Assembly: GCA_021496925.1 (NCBI GenBank) | Contig: CP053915.1 | Span: forward strand, 124,001 to 188,000 | Length of the DNA: 64,000 nucleotides | Origin: Acidovorax sp. YS12 | Lineage (GTDB): Bacteria; Pseudomonadota; Gammaproteobacteria; Burkholderiales; Burkholderiaceae_C | Direction of reading: 5' to 3' | In this document: positions 59,051-64,000 of the stretch, piece by piece | Layout: each line of letters starts with the position of its first letter | Numbering within the stretch: position 1 is the first letter of the stretch | Notes under the pieces: generated by a model | What the model saw: the letters and a program-made list of their open reading frames with translations, nothing else | Told to the model about the DNA's origin: nothing | Databases searched by the model: none | Position numbers and translations under genes: made by a program

Positions 59051-59491
59051 ATGAAAACCGTCCATAAATCCGTCCTGATCTGGTATGCCCCCGAGGAAAT
59101 GTTTGCCCTGGTGACGGATGTCCAGCATTACCCCGACTTCCTCCCCTGGTGCGACCATGCCAGGGTGATGGAGCAGCACGGGCAGGGCATGACAGCCGAG
59201 GTAGGCATTGCCATGGGCGGGCTGCGCCAGGCCTTCGTCACGCGCAATGTCCATGAAACCGGGCGGCGCGTGCAGATGAACCTCGTGCGTGGCCCTTTCT
59301 CACAGCTGCAAGGGGACTGGCACTTCCATCCGGTCGGAGATGGCCAGGAGCGTGCTTGCCGGGTCGAGTTGCTGCTGCGTTATGGCTTCGACAACAAGGC
59401 CCTGGCGGCGCTGGTGGGGCCGGTGTTCGACCGCATCGCGGCATCGATGGTGGATGCCTTCATCAAGCGTGCCGAACAGGTCTATGGCTGA
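59051..59491 (+). CDS. ratA: RatA / Coq10-type START-domain protein
   Basis: A 146-residue polyketide-cyclase/START-like protein (MKTVHKSVLIWYAPEEMFAL; YPDFLPWCDHARVMEQ). In E. coli RatA is described as a ribosome-association factor; in other organisms the family (Coq10) binds ubiquinone. The neighbouring rnfH and divergent smpB reproduce the common smpB-ratA-rnfH cluster. It overlaps rnfH by 8 bp. Confidence 0.93.
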   Translation: MKTVHKSVLIWYAPEEMFALVTDVQHYPDFLPWCDHARVMEQHGQGMTAEVGIAMGGLRQAFVTRNVHETGRRVQMNLVRGPFSQLQGDWHFHPVGDGQERACRVELLLRYGFDNKALAALVGPVFDRIAASMVDAFIKRAEQVYG

Positions 59492-59810
59492 GACGGGCCT
59501 GCAGGTGGTGGTCTGCGCCAGCCTGGCGGCGGGGCAGGTGCAGGAGGTGGAAGTGGCCTTGCCTGTGGGGAGCCGCATTACCGATGCATTGGCCGCGAGC
59601 GGCTTGGCGCTGCCTTGGGATGCGCCGTGCGGGCTCTGGGGGGATGTGGTGCCGCGCGACGCCTTGCTGCGCGATGGCGATCGGGTGGAGGTCTATCGTG
59701 CGCTCACGGTCGATCCCAAGGTGGCCCGGCGCGAGCGCTTCGTGCGCCAGGGGGCGCGCAATGCGGGGCTGTTTGCCCGCCGCCGTCCTGGTGGCAAGGC
59801 GGGCTATTGA
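59484..59810 (+). CDS. rnfH: RnfH-family ubiquitin-like protein
   Basis: A 108-residue protein of the RnfH (UPF0125) beta-grasp family: VVVCASLAAGQVQEVEVALP, WDAPCGLWGDVVPRDALLRD, DGDRVEVYRALTVDPKVARR. The typical RnfH C-terminus follows. The role is unknown; it is conserved next to ratA. The ATG at 59484 overlaps the ratA end. Confidence 0.92.
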   Translation: MAETGLQVVVCASLAAGQVQEVEVALPVGSRITDALAASGLALPWDAPCGLWGDVVPRDALLRDGDRVEVYRALTVDPKVARRERFVRQGARNAGLFARRRPGGKAGY

Positions 59811-59822
59811 AGGCTGAACGTC

Positions 59823-60335
59823 TCAGCCCCCGGTGCCGCAGTTGGACGCAATGATGCCGTCCAGGCGCTGGATTTCCTGGGCCCGCGTGGCGTCGTCCAC
59901 GACGATCTGCTCGCCCTGGGCATTGGTCTGGACGATGCGGCGGCCCGATTCGTAGGTGGTCTTGGCGCGGCGCGCACGCTCGCAGTTGTCGGCGCGCACT
60001 TCGGCCCTGCGCTCCTCTTCGGCCTTGGCCTTGGCGGCTTCCTCGGCTTCGGCCTGGGCTTTCTTCTTTTCCAGTTCCTTGTCCTTGCCGCTGGGCTTGG
60101 GGGCGGCGGCCGCAGGGCTGGGGGTCGCCTGGGCTGCTGGTGCTGCCTGGGCTGGCGCGGTAGCGGGCTGGCGCATGTTGGGCTGGCGCAGGATGTTCTT
60201 GTCCGGAATGTCGGCCGGCGGCGGGCGGTCGCTGAAGACCTTGCGGCCATCCTTGTCGATCCATTGCCATTGGGCCGCGGCGCTCAGGCAGAAGCAGCAG
60301 GCAGCGGCAGCCAAGAGAAAGCGGTGCGTTTTCAT
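59823..60335 (-). CDS. DUF4124 domain-containing exported protein
   Basis: A 170-residue protein with a signal peptide (FLLAAAACCFCLSAAA), an N-terminal DUF4124 domain (QWQWIDKDGRKVFSDRPPP), an Ala/Pro linker, a charged helical segment (KDKELEKKKAQAEAEEAAKA) likely to form a coiled coil, and a C-terminal domain with two cysteines (CERARRAKTTYESG ... SNCGTGG). DUF4124 proteins are periplasmic and of unknown function. It is convergent with rnfH and divergent from guaB. Confidence 0.85.
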   Translation of the reverse strand: MKTHRFLLAAAACCFCLSAAAQWQWIDKDGRKVFSDRPPPADIPDKNILRQPNMRQPATAPAQAAPAAQATPSPAAAAPKPSGKDKELEKKKAQAEAEEAAKAKAEEERRAEVRADNCERARRAKTTYESGRRIVQTNAQGEQIVVDDATRAQEIQRLDGIIASNCGTGG

Positions 60336-60404
60336 GGGGCCTCAGTGTATCTGGCACGGCGCATTTTGCGGTGCGGGTACAATCCGTTTTTTGGAGCAAA
60401 GTTC

Positions 60405-61880
60405 ATGCGCCTTCTTGGAAAAGCGCTCACCTTCGACGACGTGTTGCTGGTGCCTGCGTACTCCCAGGTCCTGCCGAAGGACACCTCTCTCGCCACGCGT
60501 TTCACGCGCAACATCACCCTCAATCTCCCCCTCGTGTCCGCAGCCATGGACACCGTGACCGAAGCGCGCTTGGCCATCGCCATTGCGCAGGAAGGGGGCA
60601 TTGGCGTCATCCACAAGAACATGACGGCCGAGCAGCAGGCGGCCGAGGTGGCGAAGGTCAAGCGCCACGAGTCCGGCGTGGTGCACGATCCCGTGGTCAT
60701 CACACCCGAGCACACCGTGCTGCAGGTGCTGGAGTTGTCGGAGAACCTTGGCATTTCCGGCTTTCCCGTATGCGATGGTGGCAAGGTCGTGGGCATCGTC
60801 ACCAGCCGCGACGTGCGCTTCGAGACGCGCTACGACGTCAAGGTCAGCCAGATCATGACGCCGCGCGAGAAGCTCATCACCGTCAATGAGCAAGACGGCA
60901 CGACTCCCGCGCAGGCCAAGACGCTGCTTAACAAGCACAAGCTGGAGCGCCTGCTGGTGGTCAACGATGCCTTCGAGCTCAAGGGCCTCATCACCGTCAA
61001 GGACATCAACAAGCAGACCACCTTCCCCAACGCGGCCCGCGATGCCGAAGGCCGCCTGCGCGTGGCCGCCGCCGTGGGCGTGGGTGCAGGCACGGAAGAG
61101 CGCGTCGCGGCCCTGGTCAAGGCCGGGGTGGACGCCATCGTCGTCGATACCGCGCACGGCCACAGCAAGGGCGTGATCGACCGTGTTCGCTGGGTCAAGC
61201 AGAACTATCCGCAGGTCGATGTCATTGGCGGCAACATCGCCACCGGCGCGGCGGCGCTGGCGCTGGTGGAGGCTGGTGCTGATGCGGTCAAGGTGGGCAT
61301 TGGCCCAGGCTCGATCTGCACGACCCGCATCGTCGCGGGCGTGGGCGTGCCGCAGATCATGGCCATCGACAGCGTGGCCACGGCGCTCAAGGGCACCGGC
61401 GTGCCCCTGATCGCCGACGGCGGCATCCGCTACTCCGGCGACATCGCCAAGGCGATCGCCGCCGGTGCCTCCACCATCATGATGGGCGGCATGTTCGCCG
61501 GCACCGAAGAGGCGCCCGGCGAAGTCATCCTGTACCAGGGGCGCAGCTACAAAAGCTACCGGGGCATGGGCTCCATCGGCGCCATGCAGCAGGGCAGCGC
61601 GGACCGCTATTTCCAGGAGTCCAGCACGGGCAATCCGCACGCGGACAAGCTGGTGCCCGAGGGTATCGAAGGCCGCGTACCCTACAAGGGCTCGATGGTC
61701 TCCATCGTGTTCCAGATGGCGGGCGGCGTGCGCGCCGCCATGGGCTACTGCGGCTGCGCCACCATCGCCGAGATGAACGACAAGGCGGAGTTCGTCCAGA
61801 TCACGGCCGCCGGCATCCGCGAAAGCCACGTCCACGACGTGCAGATCACCAAGGAAGCCCCCAACTACCGAGCCGATTGA
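60405..61880 (+). CDS. guaB: Inosine-5'-monophosphate dehydrogenase
   Basis: A 491-residue enzyme that oxidises IMP to XMP, the rate-limiting step to GMP. It has a TIM barrel with catalytic Cys in GPGSICTTRIVAGVGVPQ and a pair of CBS domains inserted at about residues 95-205 (MTPREKLITVNEQDGTTPAQ). GGAG precedes the ATG at 60405, and TACAAT at 60378 may be the -10 box. guaA follows 74 bp downstream with a hairpin in the gap. Confidence 0.97.
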   Translation: MRLLGKALTFDDVLLVPAYSQVLPKDTSLATRFTRNITLNLPLVSAAMDTVTEARLAIAIAQEGGIGVIHKNMTAEQQAAEVAKVKRHESGVVHDPVVITPEHTVLQVLELSENLGISGFPVCDGGKVVGIVTSRDVRFETRYDVKVSQIMTPREKLITVNEQDGTTPAQAKTLLNKHKLERLLVVNDAFELKGLITVKDINKQTTFPNAARDAEGRLRVAAAVGVGAGTEERVAALVKAGVDAIVVDTAHGHSKGVIDRVRWVKQNYPQVDVIGGNIATGAAALALVEAGADAVKVGIGPGSICTTRIVAGVGVPQIMAIDSVATALKGTGVPLIADGGIRYSGDIAKAIAAGASTIMMGGMFAGTEEAPGEVILYQGRSYKSYRGMGSIGAMQQGSADRYFQESSTGNPHADKLVPEGIEGRVPYKGSMVSIVFQMAGGVRAAMGYCGCATIAEMNDKAEFVQITAAGIRESHVHDVQITKEAPNYRAD

Positions 61881-61895
61881 CGCTGCTCGCATCGC

Positions 61896-61933
61896 AGGCC
61901 CGAACCCGCTGCCAGGCGTTCGGGCCTTTGTCA
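61896..61933 (+). terminator. Intercistronic hairpin between guaB and guaA
   Basis: A 10-bp perfect stem AGGCCCGAAC / GTTCGGGCCT with a 12-nt loop, followed by TTGTCATTT. The T run is short, so it may reduce read-through rather than block it. The ratio of GuaB to GuaA could be set here. Confidence 0.6.
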
Positions 61934-61954
61934 TTTCTTCCTGTCGCCATCTCC

Positions 61955-63571
61955 ATGCAACACGACAAGATCCTCATCCTCGACTTCGGCTCCCAGGTCA
62001 CCCAGCTCATCGCACGGCGCGTGCGCGAGACCCATGTGTATTGCGAGGTGCACCCTTGCGACGTGAGTAGCGAGTGGGTGCGCGCCTTCGCGGCCGACGG
62101 CAAGCTCAAGGGCGTGATCCTGTCGGGTAGCCATGCCAGCGTGTACGAGGTGGACGACCGCGCCCCCGACGCCGTGTTCGGGCTCGGCATCCCCGTGCTG
62201 GGCATTTGCTACGGCATGCAGACCATGGCCACGCAGCTCGGCGGCAAGGTCGAGGGCTCCAGCAGCCGCGAATTCGGCTATGCCGAAGTGCGCGCCCATG
62301 GCCATACCGCATTGCTGCAGGGCATCGAGGACTTCGCCACGGCCGAGGGCCACGGCATGCTCAAGGTCTGGATGAGCCATGGCGACAAGGTCACCGTGCT
62401 GCCCCCGGGCTTCAAGGTCATGGCGTCCACGCCGTCCTGCCCCATCGCCGGCATGGCGGATGAGTCGCGCCGTTTCTACGCGGTGCAGTTCCATCCCGAA
62501 GTCACGCACACCGTGCAGGGCGCCGCCATGCTCGGCCGCTTCGTGCGCGAGATCTGCGGCGCCAAGGCCGACTGGATCATGGGCGACTACATCGAGGAAG
62601 CCGTCGCCAGGATCCGCGAGCAGGTGGGTGATGAGGAAGTGATCCTCGGCCTGTCGGGCGGCGTGGATTCGTCGGTGGCTGCGGCGCTGATCCACCGCGC
62701 CATCGGCGACCAGCTCACCTGCGTTTTCGTGGACCACGGCCTGCTGCGACTTCATGAGGGCGACATGGTCATGGAGATGTTCGAGGGCAAGCTGCACGCC
62801 AAGGTGGTGCGTGTCGATGCGTCCGAACTGTTCCTGGGCGAACTGGCGGGCGTGTCGGAGCCCGAGCAGAAGCGCAAGATCATCGGCCGCCTGTTCGTCG
62901 ACGTGTTCAAGGCCGAGGCCGGGAAGCTCAAGGCCAGCGGCCAGGGCCACAAGGGCGCGACCTTTCTGGCGCAAGGCACGATCTACCCCGACGTGATCGA
63001 ATCGGGCGGCGCCAAGAGCAAGAAGGCCGTTACCATCAAGAGCCACCACAACGTGGGAGGCCTGCCCGAGCAGCTTGGCCTGAAGCTGCTGGAGCCGCTG
63101 CGCGACCTGTTCAAGGACGAAGTGCGCGAGCTGGGCGTGGCGCTGGGTCTGCCCCGCAACATGGTCTACCGCCATCCGTTCCCCGGGCCGGGCCTGGGGG
63201 TGCGCATTCTGGGTGAAGTGAAGAAGGAATACGCCGACCTGCTGCGCCGTGCCGACGCCATCTTCATCGAGGAGCTCACCCGCTGGACCGACGAACAGAC
63301 CGGCAAGAGCTGGTACGACCTGACCAGCCAGGCCTTCACCGTGTTCCTGCCGGTCAAGAGCGTGGGCGTGATGGGCGACGGCCGTACCTACGACTATGTG
63401 GTGGCCCTGCGTGCAGTGCAGACCAGCGATTTCATGACCGCCGACTGGGCCGAATTGCCCTACGGGCTACTGAAAAAAGTGTCGGGTCGCATCATCAACG
63501 AAGTGCGCGGCATCAACCGTGTGACCTACGACGTGTCGAGCAAACCGCCAGCCACCATTGAGTGGGAGTGA
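61955..63571 (+). CDS. guaA: GMP synthase (glutamine-hydrolysing)
   Basis: A 538-residue enzyme that aminates XMP to GMP. The N-terminal class I glutaminase has Cys in LGICYGMQTMATQLGG and the His-Glu pair in QFHPEVTHT. The ATP-pyrophosphatase has the P-loop ILGLSGGVDSSVAAALIHRA, and the C-terminal dimerisation domain ends PATIEWE. The 3' end of guaA is a frequent attachment site for integrative elements, and an integrase gene begins 301 bp beyond it here. Confidence 0.97.
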   Translation: MQHDKILILDFGSQVTQLIARRVRETHVYCEVHPCDVSSEWVRAFAADGKLKGVILSGSHASVYEVDDRAPDAVFGLGIPVLGICYGMQTMATQLGGKVEGSSSREFGYAEVRAHGHTALLQGIEDFATAEGHGMLKVWMSHGDKVTVLPPGFKVMASTPSCPIAGMADESRRFYAVQFHPEVTHTVQGAAMLGRFVREICGAKADWIMGDYIEEAVARIREQVGDEEVILGLSGGVDSSVAAALIHRAIGDQLTCVFVDHGLLRLHEGDMVMEMFEGKLHAKVVRVDASELFLGELAGVSEPEQKRKIIGRLFVDVFKAEAGKLKASGQGHKGATFLAQGTIYPDVIESGGAKSKKAVTIKSHHNVGGLPEQLGLKLLEPLRDLFKDEVRELGVALGLPRNMVYRHPFPGPGLGVRILGEVKKEYADLLRRADAIFIEELTRWTDEQTGKSWYDLTSQAFTVFLPVKSVGVMGDGRTYDYVVALRAVQTSDFMTADWAELPYGLLKKVSGRIINEVRGINRVTYDVSSKPPATIEWE

Positions 63572-63872
63572 ATTTAGGTCCTTCAAGGACTATCGCCAGC
63601 TATCGATAAGGCTGCTGTAACGTGTTGATTTAAAAAGAAATACGTCGCGGTAACTATCGATGGCTATCGCCGACCAGCAAAAACGGTTGACGGTAGAGCT
63701 GACGGTAAGAATTGATGCGCAATTAAGACACTCTCGTTCACTATTAAGACTTTTACCGTCTTTGACGGTAAAAGCCTTCTCGGGAAAGCTTGTTTCATGC
63801 GGCTTTCCGGGCATCAGTGGGTCTCCTGGTCCTTGACGGTAAAAGCCGTCGCAAAACAGGAGGTAAACCTCG
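63572..63872. other. Probable att/integrase-arm region behind guaA
   Basis: The 301-bp gap has no supported gene and is clearly AT-richer than the rest of the window. It holds a 17-bp imperfect direct repeat (ACTATCGccaGCTATCG at 63589 and ACTATCGatgGCTATCG at 63653) and copies of TGACGGTA at 63688, 63700, 63763 and 63834, with one more inside the integrase start at 63952. A perfect inverted repeat TTTTACCGTC / GACGGTAAAA is at 63751-63773. The layout suggests integrase arm sites or an operator. Confidence 0.55.
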
Positions 63873-64000
63873 ATGCTGACCGACACAGCACTGCGCAATC
63901 TAAAGCCTAAGTCTTTGACTTATAAGGTTTCTGACCGGGACGGGATGTACGTGACGGTATCGCCCGCAAATACCGTCACCTTCCGCTACGACTACCGCCT
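63873..64000 (+). CDS. Tyrosine-recombinase integrase, N-terminal fragment
   Basis: The visible 42 residues (MLTDTALRNLKPKSLTYKVS, DRDGMYVTVSP ... FRYDYRL) match the DUF4102 arm-binding domain that opens P4-type phage and island integrases. AGGAGG precedes the ATG. The catalytic domain is beyond the right edge. The position right behind guaA indicates an integrative element inserted at the guaA 3' end. Confidence 0.85.
   Translation, partial: MLTDTALRNLKPKSLTYKVSDRDGMYVTVSPANTVTFRYDYR

Noticed and set aside
63590..63898. A 102-codon minus-strand frame behind guaA
   Set aside because: It crosses the repeat cluster and overlaps the start of the integrase; no homology is recognised and no Shine-Dalgarno is present.
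63688..63979. Repeated TGACGGTA units considered as a CRISPR array
   Set aside because: Units are only 8 bp, spacing is irregular (about 12 to 118 bp), inverted copies occur and no cas gene is visible.

Overview
The window is a GC-rich (roughly two-thirds G+C by eye) chromosomal segment of a betaproteobacterium. The best fit is Burkholderiales, family Comamonadaceae (Acidovorax / Alicycliphilus / Comamonas / Delftia group). The reasons are an EF-P of the arginine type next to its rhamnosyltransferase EarP, a fused AroA-Cmk protein, the gene order gyrA-serC-pheA-tyrA-aroA/cmk-rpsA-ihfB-lapA-lapB, and short dispersed palindromes of a kind I associate with this family. The genus is inference; no rRNA gene is present.

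Layout. 1-4563 (minus): Anbu operon, with a permuted ATP-grasp, an alpha-E protein, a transglutaminase, the proteasome-like peptidase Anbu and the start of a large DUF2126 protein that runs off the left edge. 4790-6976: an alpha/beta hydrolase and a small monooxygenase divergent from an ArsR-like regulator. 7047-15651: housekeeping genes (BI-1/YccA, HbpS-like, efp, earP, uvrC, pgsA, hup, ppiD) and tRNA-Val(TAC) and tRNA-His(GTG). 15983-about 23290: a probable laterally acquired block, with an IS256-type transposase stub joined to the end of a conjugative relaxase, then a FecI/FecR/TonB-receptor/PepSY iron-uptake set (receptor frameshifted) and a LysR stub. 23466-29234: nadE, glnB, a LOG protein, dgkA with a 16-base homopolymer in its start region, and an ECF-sigma/DUF3619/DUF3106/RDD operon. 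29524-35888: branched-chain amino acid genes ilvB-ilvH-ilvC, pssA, and leuA with a leucine leader-peptide attenuator. 36022-45719: a PBP7-type peptidase, crcB, a six-gene Mrp antiporter operon (mrpA and mrpB fused), a ComEA-like protein, lapB and lapA. 45746-55884: ihfB, rpsA, aroA-cmk, tyrA, pheA, serC and gyrA. 56126-63571: an OmpA-like protein, an enoyl-CoA hydratase/HIBCH-like enzyme, a thioesterase, smpB, ratA, rnfH, a DUF4124 protein, guaB and guaA. 63873-64000: the start of a tyrosine-recombinase integrase directly behind guaA, which marks the left end of another island.

Three repeat classes cross the window. (1) About eleven copies of a roughly 50-bp imperfect palindrome lie both between genes and, in frame, inside earP (twice), aroA, the hydratase, probably nadE, and at the mrpA C-terminus; one copy supplies the Shine-Dalgarno of pssA. 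(2) Two long palindromes behind efp and nadE share a core but have locus-specific arms. (3) Two other long palindromes, behind ilvC and upstream of dgkA, share a different core. Items most worth follow-up are the Anbu operon, the coding palindromes, the locus-specific-arm palindromes, the dgkA homopolymer, isoleucine at GyrA position 83, the leuA attenuator and the guaA-linked island. Long open frames antisense to these genes are artefacts of the high GC content and are left out.
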